Shown one piece after another: positions 33,849 to 42,959 of a stretch of DNA of 64,000 nucleotides. The stretch is taken from contig CAYZQS010000003.1 of NCBI GenBank assembly GCA_964480735.1, positions 1-64,000 on the forward strand, written 5' to 3'. The notes under the pieces are model-generated. The model was not told where the DNA came from, searched no databases, and was given only the letters and a program-made list of their open reading frames with translations. A program made the translations under genes and the position numbers. Positions within the stretch are counted from its first letter, which is position 1. Every line of letters starts with the position of its first letter. The DNA is from UBA5972 sp964480735. GTDB lineage: Bacteria > Pseudomonadota > Alphaproteobacteria > Rhodobacterales > Rhodobacteraceae.

Positions 33849-34560
33849 CCTTTAGTTCAGAAAGGTTGACTGATGTGACGTCCTGTTTTGGGCGATCGTC
33901 CGCAGGGAAAGCACCCGTGACAAGGTAAATTGCCTGTTCAGACAGGTTGGTCGCATGATCTCCGACGCGCTCGATGTTCTTGGCGATGAAGTGAAGGTGC
34001 ATTGCCGGGGCAATCGTGCGTGGGTCTTCCATCATGTGGGTCAGAAGTTCGCGGAACAATGAATTGTAAATCTGATCCGCCTCAAGATCGCGTTCGATCA
34101 CGTCCTGCGCCTTGGCTAGATCGCGATTTACGTATGCGTCTAAGGCGTCAGCCAACATCGCCTCAACCACCCGCGACATCCGTCGCAGGGTTCCGTTCAA
34201 TGATGATGAATACTGGAACTCTTCCAGAACAAAGGTCCGCTTGGCCATGTTGCGGGCGTAATCCCCGCAACGTTCCAAAGTGCTGGCCATGGTTAGAACA
34301 GATAACACGGTGCGCAGATCGCCAGCGTTCGGGGAACGCAGGGCGATCACACGTTCAACTTCGCCACGGATTTCCGCTTCAAGGTCATCGATGGCTTGAT
34401 CACCCACCTTAACCTGCGCGGCCAGTTCAAGGTCCCCTTTTTCCAGCGCGGTCATTGCATCGCGCAGCGCGGTTTCAACCATTCCACCCATGCGCAACAT
34501 CAGCGCCTGAATGCGTTCAAGGTCTTTGTCAAAAGCTGCTAAGATATGTCCTGAATTCAT
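33841..34560 (-). CDS. phoU: phosphate signalling protein PhoU
   Basis: 239 residues, two PhoU three-helix repeats with metal-binding E/DxxxD patterns (FDKDLERIQALMLRMGGMVETAL; GDYARNMAKRTF; IERVGDHATNLSEQAIYL). PhoU links the Pst transporter to PhoR and keeps the regulon off in high phosphate. It lies nine bases after pstB and overlaps phoB. Length and motifs are normal. Confidence 0.95.
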   Translation of the reverse strand: MNSGHILAAFDKDLERIQALMLRMGGMVETALRDAMTALEKGDLELAAQVKVGDQAIDDLEAEIRGEVERVIALRSPNAGDLRTVLSVLTMASTLERCGDYARNMAKRTFVLEEFQYSSSLNGTLRRMSRVVEAMLADALDAYVNRDLAKAQDVIERDLEADQIYNSLFRELLTHMMEDPRTIAPAMHLHFIAKNIERVGDHATNLSEQAIYLVTGAFPADDRPKQDVTSVNLSELKDG

Positions 34561-34569
34561 GTTTCTACC

Positions 34570-35373
34570 CTAACCGATCCGTCCGGTGATGTAAGCCTCG
34601 GTCCGTGGGTCCGAAGGTCTGGTGAAAATATCGTCCGTAGCGCCGTATTCCACAAGATTGCCCAAGTGGAAGAACGCCGTGCGCTGGCTGACGCGCGCAG
34701 CTTGCTGCATCGAGTGGGTGACGATGACGACTGAAAAGCGGGACGACAGGTCTTGGATCAACTCCTCGATCTGGGCCGTCGCGATTGGGTCAAGCGCCGA
34801 ACATGGCTCGTCCATCAGCAAAACCTCGGGCCGGGTCGCGATTGCACGCGCAATGCACAGGCGTTGCTGCTGACCGCCGGAAAGCCCTGTTCCCGGCGTG
34901 TTCAACCGGTCCTTCACCTCACCCCAAAGGGCGGCGCGACGTAGCGCCTTTTCAACGATCCCATCAAGCTCGGCCCGGTCTTTGGCCAGCCCGTGAATGC
35001 GTGGGCCATAAGCAACGTTGTCAAAGATTGACTTAGGAAAAGGGTTTGGTTTTTGGAACACCATGCCGACGCGCGCACGCAATTGGACCGGATCGATATT
35101 TGGATCGTAAATGTCTTCGCCATCCAGTGTGACATCGCCCGACACCCGACAGATCGGGATCGTGTCGTTCATGCGGTTAATGCACCGCAGGAAAGTCGAC
35201 TTACCACAACCCGACGGTCCGATAAACGCCGTCACCTGACGGTCCGGGATATCGACTGAGACATCGTGAAGCGCTTGAGTGTCCGCGTAAAACACATCGA
35301 CATTCTTCGCTGTGATCTTGGGCGTGGCCGTTTCGACGGCATTCTCCATCTTCGTCTCCAGGTTCATCACCAT
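34570..35373 (-). CDS. pstB: phosphate ABC transporter ATPase PstB
   Basis: 267 residues. Walker A GPSGCGKST, Q-loop MVFQKPNPFPKSI, ABC signature LSGGQQQRL, Walker B VLLMDEPCSALDP and H-loop VIVTHSMQQA are all intact. CRVSGDVTLDGEDIYDP is typical for PstB. It powers high-affinity phosphate uptake on the cytoplasmic face of PstA/PstC. The start overlaps the pstA end by seven bases. A second in-frame ATG two codons in (MNLETKMEN) is also possible. Confidence 0.95.
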   Translation of the reverse strand: MVMNLETKMENAVETATPKITAKNVDVFYADTQALHDVSVDIPDRQVTAFIGPSGCGKSTFLRCINRMNDTIPICRVSGDVTLDGEDIYDPNIDPVQLRARVGMVFQKPNPFPKSIFDNVAYGPRIHGLAKDRAELDGIVEKALRRAALWGEVKDRLNTPGTGLSGGQQQRLCIARAIATRPEVLLMDEPCSALDPIATAQIEELIQDLSSRFSVVIVTHSMQQAARVSQRTAFFHLGNLVEYGATDDIFTRPSDPRTEAYITGRIG

Positions 35374-36662
35374 TTCCTCTCAAATTTACTGCGCAGGAAA
35401 ATCGCGAGTGCATTCATTGTTATCAGGAACCCAAGCAACACAAGGATGGCTGCCGAGGTGCGGCTGGCAAATCCGCGTTCCGGGCTGTCGGCCCAGATGA
35501 AGATCTGCGTTGGAAGGGCGGTGGCGCTGGACAGCGGGCCGTCGGGCGCGGATGTGATAAAGGCGTTCATACCGATCAGCAAAAGCGGTGCGGTTTCGCC
35601 AAGGGCCTGGGCAAGGCCGATGATTGTTCCGGTCAAAATGCCCGGCATAGCGAGCGGCAGGACGTGGCCGAAAACCGTTTGCTGTGGCGACGCGCCAAGC
35701 CCAAGGGCGGCTTCGCGAATGGACGGCGGCACCGATTTCAGGGCAGCGCGGGTCGCGATGATGATTGTGGGCATTGTCATCAGAGCAAGGGTCATTCCGC
35801 CGACCAATGGGGCCGAACGTGGCAGACCAAACCAGCCGATGAAGACCGATAGCGCCAAAAGGCCGAAGACAACGGACGGCACGGCGGCAAGGTTGTTGAT
35901 GTTCACCTCGATCAAATTGCTGAACCGGTTCTTCGGTGCGAATTCTTCAAGGTAGATCGCGGCACCAATGCCCAGAGGGAACGAGATCAGGAAACAGACC
36001 AACAACGCCCAGGCCGACCCGATCAGCGCACCCTTTAGACCCGCAAGCTCCGGAAACCGGCTGTCGGCATTTGTCAGCAAGCCCCAGTTCAGCGGTTTTG
36101 ATATCGTATCTGCCGCGATCAACTGGTCAAACATCGCGATCTGCTGATCGTTCAGGCGGCGGTTTTCTTCGGGGGTTTCGGGATCAATACCGCCCTTGTT
36201 TAGCTGATCGTAGGGGTCCGAAACAGGTACCGTCAGTTCAATTGTTTGGCCAATCAGGTTTGGATCCGCGACCACCAGATCACGCAGGTGAAATTGCGCC
36301 CCATTGGACAGAATTTTTTCGACCTGTTTCTTGGTCGCACGATCAGACATATCGACGTCTGGAAGGTGCCGGGCCAGAGATGCAGCTAGGGCATCGTCAA
36401 ACCCGCCACGCGGCAGGCGATTTTCCTGAATTTCGTCAGGATCAACGAACACATCAAACGTGACATGGGTTTGCACAAATGCGCTGTGTCCCGATGCGAC
36501 CAGTGAAATCACAAGGGTCGCAAGCATCAGGAACGCAAAGCAAATGGCTGAAAGGCCAAGACCCTTCAGGACGCGCTCTTTTCGTTTGCGCCGCACCAGT
36601 GAGGCCTGAACCAATTCAATCGTTGTTGGTTGGTTTTCCATGTTTTTATCCGCCTCAGTCAT
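35367..36662 (-). CDS. pstA: phosphate ABC transporter permease PstA
   Basis: 431 residues from ATG 36662, which overlaps the pstC stop (ATGACTGA). A further in-frame ATG at 36671 lies inside pstC. The C-terminal 270 residues are the usual permease with the EAA loop region ALKSVPPSIREAALGLGASPQQTVFGHVLPLAMPGIL. An N-terminal helix (AICFAFLMLATLVISLVASGHS) plus about 140 periplasmic residues make it longer than E. coli PstA (about 296). That extended form is common in alphaproteobacteria. Confidence 0.93.
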   Translation of the reverse strand: MTEADKNMENQPTTIELVQASLVRRKRKERVLKGLGLSAICFAFLMLATLVISLVASGHSAFVQTHVTFDVFVDPDEIQENRLPRGGFDDALAASLARHLPDVDMSDRATKKQVEKILSNGAQFHLRDLVVADPNLIGQTIELTVPVSDPYDQLNKGGIDPETPEENRRLNDQQIAMFDQLIAADTISKPLNWGLLTNADSRFPELAGLKGALIGSAWALLVCFLISFPLGIGAAIYLEEFAPKNRFSNLIEVNINNLAAVPSVVFGLLALSVFIGWFGLPRSAPLVGGMTLALMTMPTIIIATRAALKSVPPSIREAALGLGASPQQTVFGHVLPLAMPGILTGTIIGLAQALGETAPLLLIGMNAFITSAPDGPLSSATALPTQIFIWADSPERGFASRTSAAILVLLGFLITMNALAIFLRSKFERKW

Positions 36663-38031
36663 AGGCTTCACGATATTTGTGCACGATCCGGATCGCGAGG
36701 ATGTTGATGCAAAGGGTCACAAGGAAAAGCATCATCCCAAGCGCGAAAGCAGCCAGCGTTTTCGGATTGTCAAAGGCGGTGTCGCCGATCAGCAAGGTCA
36801 CGATCTGGACCGTCACGGTCGTCACACTGTCCAGCGGGTTCAGCGTCAGACGCGCAATCAAACCAGCGGCCATCACCACGATCATCGTTTCCCCAATCGC
36901 CCGGCTAACGGCCAAAAGAACGCCGCCCATGATGCCGGGAATGGCAGCAGGGAACAGAACCTTTGTCATCGCCTCACCTTTTGTGGACCCAAGCGCCAGC
37001 GCCCCGTCGCGCAAGGATTGCGGGACCGCGGAAATTGCATCATCCGCAAAAGATGTTATGAACGGGATCAACATCACGCCCATAACGACACCCGCCGCCA
37101 GGGCAGAATTCGGCGCGACATCAAGGCCAAGGTTCGCGCCGAAACTGCGCAACGCCGGGGCAATCACCAAAATGGCGAAGAAGCCATATACGACCGTCGG
37201 CACTCCGGCGAGGATTTCAAGAAGCGGCTTTGCCGCCGCGCGGAACCGTCGGTGCGCGAATTCGTTCAAATAGACGGCTGCGAAAAGACCGGTGGGAACC
37301 GCAACCGTCAACGCCACAACTGTGACGACCAAAGTGCCAATCAGCACCGGTATCCAGCCAAACGCACCGGACGCGGCGACCTGATCTTCGCGGATCGGGA
37401 TCTGCGGCTCCCAATTCAGACCGAAAAGGAATTCGGTCAGCGGCACTTTGTTTAGAAACTTGATCGTCTCAAACAACAGGGCCGAAACGATGCCAATCGT
37501 GGTCAGGATCGCGACAACCGAACAAAATACCATCAACCCGTGGATCAAACGTTCGCTTCCCTGACGGGCGCGCATTTCTGGGCTTAACCGCGCGCGGCGC
37601 AGGGAAAGAATGGCGAGTGATACGATCACAATCGTTGCGATCAACAGGATGCTTGAGACCGACCGCAAGGAATTCAAGCGATCCGCGGCCTCTTGTTTCC
37701 ACGGCTCCGGTTCCCCAAACACCCGCCCGCCAGCAAGCGACTGGATTTCCGTCAAAACCAAACTGACAGCACCCGCGCCATCGCCTTCAAACGCTTGCGC
37801 AGGAACGCCCGCCAAAATCATGCGCTCGATCACGGCGCCGTCCAAGAACATCCAAAGCAGGGTGATCGCCATGACCGGAATGATCACCGCCAGTCCTGCA
37901 AACAACCCGTGATATCCGGGGCTGGAATGCAAGGTCGCACCGCCTGCACGCAACGAGGTCGCGGCGCGGCAGTTGATGACATAGGCAAGCGTTGCGCCGA
38001 TGATCAGCAAAAGAAAAGGCAAGATCGTCAT
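36655..38031 (-). CDS. pstC: phosphate ABC transporter permease PstC
   Basis: 458 residues. An N-terminal extension with two helices (ILPFLLLIIGATLAYVINCRA, GLFAGLAVIIPVMAITLLWMF) precedes the standard PstC permease: IPVLIGTLVVTVVALTVAVPTGLFAAVYLNEFA, and the coupling loop AVPQSLRDGALALGSTKGEAMTKVLFPAAIPGIMGG. It works with PstA in the inner membrane. The gene is separated from pstS by a strong hairpin at 38053-38075, so pstS is expected to be expressed more. Confidence 0.93.
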   Translation of the reverse strand: MTILPFLLLIIGATLAYVINCRAATSLRAGGATLHSSPGYHGLFAGLAVIIPVMAITLLWMFLDGAVIERMILAGVPAQAFEGDGAGAVSLVLTEIQSLAGGRVFGEPEPWKQEAADRLNSLRSVSSILLIATIVIVSLAILSLRRARLSPEMRARQGSERLIHGLMVFCSVVAILTTIGIVSALLFETIKFLNKVPLTEFLFGLNWEPQIPIREDQVAASGAFGWIPVLIGTLVVTVVALTVAVPTGLFAAVYLNEFAHRRFRAAAKPLLEILAGVPTVVYGFFAILVIAPALRSFGANLGLDVAPNSALAAGVVMGVMLIPFITSFADDAISAVPQSLRDGALALGSTKGEAMTKVLFPAAIPGIMGGVLLAVSRAIGETMIVVMAAGLIARLTLNPLDSVTTVTVQIVTLLIGDTAFDNPKTLAAFALGMMLFLVTLCINILAIRIVHKYREAYD

Positions 38032-38046
38032 GGGGCGGTGCCCTAA

Positions 38047-38075
38047 AGAAAATGCCGGGCCACGGCGGCCCGGCA
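38047..38075 (-). terminator. hairpin between pstS and pstC
   Basis: TGCCGGGCC (38053-38061) and GGCCCGGCA (38067-38075) form a 9-bp GC-rich stem with a five-base loop. On the minus strand it is followed by TTTTCTTTA. It would act as an attenuator or mRNA stabiliser that raises pstS over the downstream genes, a common arrangement for binding-protein operons. Confidence 0.75.
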
Positions 38076-38091
38076 GGATTGGCAGGTTAAG

Positions 38092-39120
38092 TTAGTTCAT
38101 TTCCATCGAAACGCCGTCTAAAACGGTGTCCTGAATGTCATAGCGCGCGTCATCAGACAGCGCGACAAGACCGCGTTCCGCCAGATATCCGTCGGCTTCA
38201 AGCGCATCGTCGGACATGTATTCCGCAATGAATTCTTCCAGGTTCGGGATCACACCGCGATGCGCGTTCTTGAAATAAACGTACAAGGGGCGCGAGATTG
38301 GATAGCTTTTGTCCGCAATCGAATCGGTTGACGGCGCAATGCCTTCGATCTGAACGCCTTTCAGAACATCAAGGTTTTCATACAGGAACGAATACCCGAA
38401 AATCCCTACCGCGTTTTCGTCCGCATTCAAGCGCTGAACGATCAGGTTATCGTTTTCACCGGCTTCAACAAACGGTCCGTCCTGTCGCATGCGCGAGCAG
38501 TTTTCCTTGACCCATTTGCTGTCAAAACCGCCTTCTTTGACAAAGGCCAAGTGCTTACACCCTTCGTGCATCGCCAATTCAACAAAAGCGTCGCGTGTGC
38601 CGGAAGTTGGCGGCGGGCCATAGGTCAAAATTTCAATTGCTGGAAGGTCTGGGTTCACATCCGCCCAAGTCTTGTTCGGGTTATCAGCCCATTCACCGTT
38701 CACAGGAACCTGCGCTGCAAGTGCCAGATAAATGTCTTCAAGCGACAGGTTCCAATCCTCACCGCTGTCGCGCGATACGGCCATAGAAAGACCGTCAAAC
38801 CCAATCAGTGCTTCGCTGATGTCGGAAACACCGTTTGATTGGCAAAGTTCATATTCGGATGACTTCATCGCGCGCGATGCGCCTGTCACATCAGGAAACC
38901 CTTCGCCGATACCGCCACAAAAAATCTTCATCCCACCACCGGTTCCGGTGGACTCAACGATCGGTGAGGGTGACCCGGTTAGGTTGACAAAATTCTCGGC
39001 AACGGCTTGCGTGTATGGAAATACCGTAGACGATCCGACGATCCGAATTTCATCGCGTGCAAGTGCAGGTATAGCAATTGCAGTTGCGCAAATCGCTGTG
39101 ACAAGAGTTCTGGTTAGCAT
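38092..39120 (-). CDS. pstS: periplasmic phosphate-binding protein PstS
   Basis: 342 residues with signal peptide (LTRTLVTAICATAIAIPALA). The mature protein begins DEIRIVGSSTVFPYTQAVAENF, with phosphate-binding stretches GSSTV, ESTGTGGG, ASRAMKSSE and the central TSGTRDAFVE. It captures phosphate for PstCAB. It is divergent from phoR, with the Pho boxes in between. It is the first gene of the operon. Confidence 0.95.
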   Translation of the reverse strand: MLTRTLVTAICATAIAIPALARDEIRIVGSSTVFPYTQAVAENFVNLTGSPSPIVESTGTGGGMKIFCGGIGEGFPDVTGASRAMKSSEYELCQSNGVSDISEALIGFDGLSMAVSRDSGEDWNLSLEDIYLALAAQVPVNGEWADNPNKTWADVNPDLPAIEILTYGPPPTSGTRDAFVELAMHEGCKHLAFVKEGGFDSKWVKENCSRMRQDGPFVEAGENDNLIVQRLNADENAVGIFGYSFLYENLDVLKGVQIEGIAPSTDSIADKSYPISRPLYVYFKNAHRGVIPNLEEFIAEYMSDDALEADGYLAERGLVALSDDARYDIQDTVLDGVSMEMN

Positions 39121-39181
39121 GTCTGCTCCAATTCGTTTACATCCCGCCCCCTTGGCGGTGCCCTATGCCTAGCGGGCCTTC

Positions 39182-39219
39182 GTGACACTTATGCAAAGAT
39201 TCTGTAACAGTTTTGTAAC
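39182..39219 (-). promoter_or_regulatory. Pho box array: four half-sites at exact 11-bp spacing
   Basis: On the minus strand GTTAC, GTTAC, TTTGC and GTCAC occur at plus-strand positions 39215, 39204, 39193 and 39182, each 11 bp apart, upstream of pstS. Two adjacent units make one Pho box, so this is a double site like that of E. coli pstS. Read the other way it also faces phoR. Confidence 0.8.
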
Positions 39220-39296
39220 GTCTTAAGATTTTTCGGCGCGCTCTCGAATGTGTTGGCAATCTTCTGTAGAGAACCATCAGAACTGGAGTTTGACAT

Positions 39297-40307
39297 TTGG
39301 ATTTTGAGTTCATCGAAGCCATACCATTGCCCGCTTTCGTTGTTTCGGCGGATGACCTCATTGCAGCTGCAAATTCAGCGTTTCTGGGACTGCTTCCACA
39401 CGCCCGCATTGGACGCAGTTATCTGACCGTGCTGCGGCAACCCGTGCTCGTGTCGCTGATTGGTGGCCTGAGATCGGATGGCCAGCCAGAAGCGATCCAA
39501 CTGGCACTAAAAGGCGAGCGCGAGGGTCTTTACAGTGCCACCGGCTCCAACCTGGGTGATGGCGAGGTATTGATTTGTATTCAGGACACAAACGAAACTG
39601 CCGTGGCCATTCAAATGCGTCAGAACTTCGTGGCCGATTTAAGCCACGAACTAAAAACACCGCTGACGGCCATTTCGGGCATCCTGGAAACCTGTGATGG
39701 CGACCCCGATGCGATGGCGCATTTCCTTCCCACTATGTCGGGTGAACTGGACCGAATGAAACGATTGGTCGACGATTTGCTGACCTTGTCGCGTGTCGAG
39801 GCGAACGAACGGCGTAGCCCGAACCAGACTATTGTGCTGCAAGATGTCGTGGCAAAGGCCTGCGCGCCTTTGGCAGTGCTCGCAGAAAAATTGGAAGTTC
39901 GAATTGAAACGACATTGCCAAGTGACCCATACCACTTCCAGGGCCATGAAGATGAAGTCGTAAGAGCGATAGCGAACCTTGTCGAAAATGCACTGAGGTA
40001 CGGGAATGAGGGCGGATACGTTCGAATTGCCGGCAGTATGAACAATCTGGGAGGCGGCGCATCAAACGTCACAATTGAGGTGAGCGATGACGGCCCCGGC
40101 GTTGATAGCCACCACATTCCCCGTCTGACAGAACGTTTCTATCGCATCGATGCACATCGATCACGCGATACCGGTGGAAGCGGGCTGGGACTCGCCATAG
40201 TAAAACACATTGTGAACCACCACCGCGGGCAAATTAAGTTCGAAAGCCAGCCCAATCACGGATCAACGGTTATACTGACACTTCCGGTCGAACAAAGCGG
40301 GTCATAG
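39297..40307 (+). CDS. phoR: phosphate-sensing histidine kinase PhoR, soluble type
   Basis: 336 residues from TTG 39297, eight bases after GGAG. A PAS-like sensor (about 1-105) is followed by the dimerisation helix with FVADLSHELKTPLTAISGILET (phosphorylated His) and an ATPase domain with NLVENALRYG (N box), DDGPGV (G1), ERFYRID (F box) and GGSGLGLAIVKH (G2). No membrane helix is present, unlike E. coli PhoR. That is common in Rhodobacteraceae, where it must sense PstSCAB/PhoU from the cytoplasm. It is divergent from pstS. Confidence 0.92.
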   Translation: MDFEFIEAIPLPAFVVSADDLIAAANSAFLGLLPHARIGRSYLTVLRQPVLVSLIGGLRSDGQPEAIQLALKGEREGLYSATGSNLGDGEVLICIQDTNETAVAIQMRQNFVADLSHELKTPLTAISGILETCDGDPDAMAHFLPTMSGELDRMKRLVDDLLTLSRVEANERRSPNQTIVLQDVVAKACAPLAVLAEKLEVRIETTLPSDPYHFQGHEDEVVRAIANLVENALRYGNEGGYVRIAGSMNNLGGGASNVTIEVSDDGPGVDSHHIPRLTERFYRIDAHRSRDTGGSGLGLAIVKHIVNHHRGQIKFESQPNHGSTVILTLPVEQSGS

Positions 40308-40666
40308 CGTTATTCAGCAGCGGTAATCGAACGGACTTGCCTTCAGCTTGGCGTTATACGTTCCAGGTTAATTCACGTTCTTAGAGCTTCCATGTGACGT
40401 AAAGCAGAGGTTGCACCATCTTTTTGAAAATACCGCTTAGTCCCGCAATGCCGACAATTTTGTGGAGCGTCGCGAAAGATCCTATCGGGAATTCAATCTA
40501 TCCCGTCACCAGAACGCTCGATTGAGCTGAATATCCGCACCACTGAAATTTAAGTGTATGAAACTTCAGGCAAAAATTTCGAAGTAATCTTTGGTTTGCG
40601 GAATTATCCAAAAAGCTACCTAGCAAAAAGATTGGACGTACAGCGAGATAACTGTTGAAGACTATT
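40308..40666. other. 359 bp without a gene
   Basis: No homology-bearing frame, clear promoter or terminator was recognised. The stretch is AT-richer than phoR and lies between two convergent genes. It marks the left edge of a decayed zone that runs to about 43030. Confidence 0.5.
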
Positions 40667-41671
40667 TTAAATGGATGCGCCGGGGTGAACTTCCGCTCCA
40701 AATATGTGAATCTTTTTCTCCGGTACTTTTTGATCGGCGGTTGTCGAAAGAACAATGCTTGCGGCCTTGTGCCCAATTTCAAATCGAAACGAGTTTGTTG
40801 TTGCGAGTTGCACCGGCATCCCATCGAGCATTTCCAATCCGTTAAAGCCAACAAGCGCCACATCATCTGGTACCGTCATTCCAGTGTCGATGCAGTGCAT
40901 CAATCCCCCGATCGACATGACGTCGCTTGAATAATAAATGCAGTCGATTGACGGATCTTCTTGCAGGATTGCGGCGGTTAGTTCTCGACCCTTTGCAACT
41001 GAACTTGTGCCTTCATACATCTCCTGGGCTTTCAAAGTGACCCCTTGCTCTCCCAAACAATCAGCGAACCCTCGCAATCGCTTTCGAGCGCGAAAATCAA
41101 ACGGCATTTTGGTGCCGACAAATCCAATGTTTTTGTAGCCGTGAGATAAGATTTCCTGAGCGGCGCGGCGTCCAGCCTCGATGTGGGAAATACCTACACA
41201 GTAATCTAGCGGTACACCGTCAACATCCATAACCTCAACGATGGGGACGCCTGATGCCTTCAGCATCTTCACCGTTTTTTCGGAATGCTCCAACCCAGCA
41301 ATGATCAACCCCGTTGGTCGCCACGATAACATCTCACGTATGACGTTTTCTTCGTCTTCAAAACGATAATTCGAAATCCCAACTACCGGCTGCAAAAGGC
41401 TGCCAGCCAGCGCCGAAGATATGCCCGAAAGCATCTCAGGAAACACAAAGCTGTTAAGTGAAGGCACGACGACACCGACCAGATTGACCGTATTTGACGC
41501 TAATGCACCGGCAATGCGGTTGGGCACATATCCAAGTTGATCGCTGGCGTGTTTGATCCGATCGCGTGTTTTTTGGGAGACATCCGGAACGCCGCGCAGT
41601 GCCCGCGAAGCGGTCATTTCACTGACGCCAGCCAATCCGGCAACGTCTTTCAGAGTTGGTCTGTCGTTCAT
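40667..41671 (-). CDS. LacI-family transcriptional regulator (GntR/gluconate-repressor type)
   Basis: 334 residues. The helix-turn-helix and hinge read TLKDVAGLAGVSEMTASRALRGVPDVSQKTRDRIKHASDQLGYVPNRIAGALAS. The periplasmic-binding-protein-like effector domain follows (NLVGVVVPSLNSFVFPEMLSGI, GFVGTKMPFDFRARKRLRGF, VALVGFNGLEMLDG). Three TGTTAGCG-type operators lie between its start and the divergent gap remnant. It therefore probably controls itself and that gene in response to a sugar or sugar acid. The ligand is unknown. Confidence 0.9.
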   Translation of the reverse strand: MNDRPTLKDVAGLAGVSEMTASRALRGVPDVSQKTRDRIKHASDQLGYVPNRIAGALASNTVNLVGVVVPSLNSFVFPEMLSGISSALAGSLLQPVVGISNYRFEDEENVIREMLSWRPTGLIIAGLEHSEKTVKMLKASGVPIVEVMDVDGVPLDYCVGISHIEAGRRAAQEILSHGYKNIGFVGTKMPFDFRARKRLRGFADCLGEQGVTLKAQEMYEGTSSVAKGRELTAAILQEDPSIDCIYYSSDVMSIGGLMHCIDTGMTVPDDVALVGFNGLEMLDGMPVQLATTNSFRFEIGHKAASIVLSTTADQKVPEKKIHIFGAEVHPGASI

Positions 41672-41684
41672 CTTTTGTCACCCT

Positions 41685-41778
41685 TGTTAGCGCCAACATT
41701 GGCCTGCGCGGAATCGTTGCACAAGAGGTTGATTTGTTTTGGACATTGCGATTGTTAGCGCTAACGGTAACGCTAACA
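41685..41778. promoter_or_regulatory. three LacI-type operators
   Basis: TGTTAGCGCCAACA (41685-41698) lies 14 bp from the lacI-type gene start. TGTTAGCGCTAACG (41753-41766, core TTAGCGCTAA a perfect palindrome) and GGTAACGCTAACA (41766-41778) lie before the divergent gap gene. Central CG and inverted TTAGCG arms are the hallmark of LacI/GntR-type operators. Two sites 70-80 bp apart would allow looping. Confidence 0.85.
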
Positions 41779-41809
41779 TTCGTATTTGAATCTGGGCCAG
41801 GAGGGTAAA

Positions 41810-42214
41810 ATGACTACAAAGAATGCAATAAACGGCTTTGGGCGCACCGGGCGGGGTCTTTTGCGAAGCCTGATCGAGGGTGAAGTTTCGGACATAGATG
41901 TTGTCGCAATTAGTGACCTCGGGGATCCGGAAATGCTTGCCCATCTGTTAAAGTACGATTCTGTACACGGTCCCTTGAAACGCCAAGTTTCGATCGAAGG
42001 TGATAACTTGTGCGTTGATGGCAAAAATATTCGACTTACGTCCATTACGAAGCTGACCCGATGGTCTCGATCGATTTTAACCATAATCCGCATTCTTCCT
42101 GTTTTGCGCCACAGCAAACCAAAGTTACTGAAGGCGGGCTTGTTCGGGTTCTTAGCTGGTACGACAACGAGTGGGGATTTTCCGACCGGATGATCGATAC
42201 GGGCCATGCGTTGG
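41810..42214 (+). pseudogene. gap: glyceraldehyde-3-phosphate dehydrogenase, internally deleted and 3'-truncated
   Basis: ATG 41810 follows GGAGG. The first ~75 codons are the normal NAD-binding end (INGFGRTGRGLLRSL, VVAISDLGDPEMLAHLLKYDSVHG, DGKNIRLTS). At about 42045-42055 the reading shifts by one base into the C-terminal part (DPMVSIDFNHNPHSSCFAPQQTK, VLSWYDNEWGFSDRMIDTGHALARL). About 190 central codons, including the catalytic Cys, are missing. The 3' end is replaced by transposon DNA at about 42214. The gene cannot make an active enzyme. Confidence 0.85.
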
Positions 42215-42623
42215 CTAGATTATCCATCACCACAACATCGCCTTTTCTCAAGGTTGGTGCGAGTTGGGTTTTGATGTAGGTGATAAATGCGGGGCCATCC
42301 ATCGGGCCGTCCAGCACCCAAGGTGCCGTCATGCCATCATGGCGCAGGCCGGCAATGAATGTCATGGTCTTCCAGTGACCGTGTGGGATTGAAGCCACCA
42401 AGCGCTGGCCTTTTGCAGATCGCCCACGCAGTCGGGCCATCTTTGTGTTCAGTCCGGTTTCATCCACTGGCTGGCAGGAGATTGCGCAGCAATCTGCCGA
42501 GAAGCGATGAACACGATCCGGTCCAATAGGTGTAGATGGTGTTTCAGCCAATCCTGGCGTTTGCGCCAGCGGTTGCGTTTTGCCTGCACATCGGCACGTT
42601 CCTGTTCACTGGCGTGAGCCGTT
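42215..42623 (-). pseudogene. IS630 transposase second part (DDE domain), interrupted and truncated
   Basis: Read through KKTAHASEQERADV the frame continues to LLDRIVFI. There about 41 extra bases break the frame before DETGLNTKMARLRGR resumes, followed by IPHGHWKTMTFIAGLRHDGM, APWVLDGPMDG and GDVVVMDNL. In intact relatives FIDET is continuous, so the insertion disrupts the first catalytic Asp region. Sequence ends directly after MDNL, before the catalytic Glu. Confidence 0.75.
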
Positions 42624-42959
42624 TTTTTTATAAGTGATCCGGTTGGAGCGCAGCCAGTCATCCAGTGTGGACGATCCGGCACGCACACCATGTTCACCGT
42701 CCAGTCGGGCACATAACTCGGCCAATGTCAGGTCTGGTTGATCGGCAATCCAGCCGATGATATCCGCGCGATACTGATCAAGCTTACTCTTGCGTTTCTT
42801 CGGCACTTTTGGGTCAACATGACCAAAATCGCCTGCCTGCCGAACAAATCGAATGGCCGAACTGGCACTGACCTTAAACTGCCGCGCAGCCGCACGGCGC
42901 GATACACCTGACCCAACCAAATCAACAATACGAAGTCGTAAATCCCGAGATAAAGCCAT
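42606..42959 (-). CDS. IS630 transposase N-terminal helix-turn-helix part
   Basis: 117 residues: SRDLRLRIVDLVGSGVSRRAAARQFKVSASSAIRFV is the first DNA-binding domain, and LTLAELCARLDGEHGVRAGSSTLDDWLRSNRITYKK the second. The frame ends shortly after a run of eight A. A -1 slip on that run would join the DDE half, as is known for several IS630-type elements. Here the product would still be defective. Confidence 0.82.
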   Translation of the reverse strand: MALSRDLRLRIVDLVGSGVSRRAAARQFKVSASSAIRFVRQAGDFGHVDPKVPKKRKSKLDQYRADIIGWIADQPDLTLAELCARLDGEHGVRAGSSTLDDWLRSNRITYKKNGSRQ

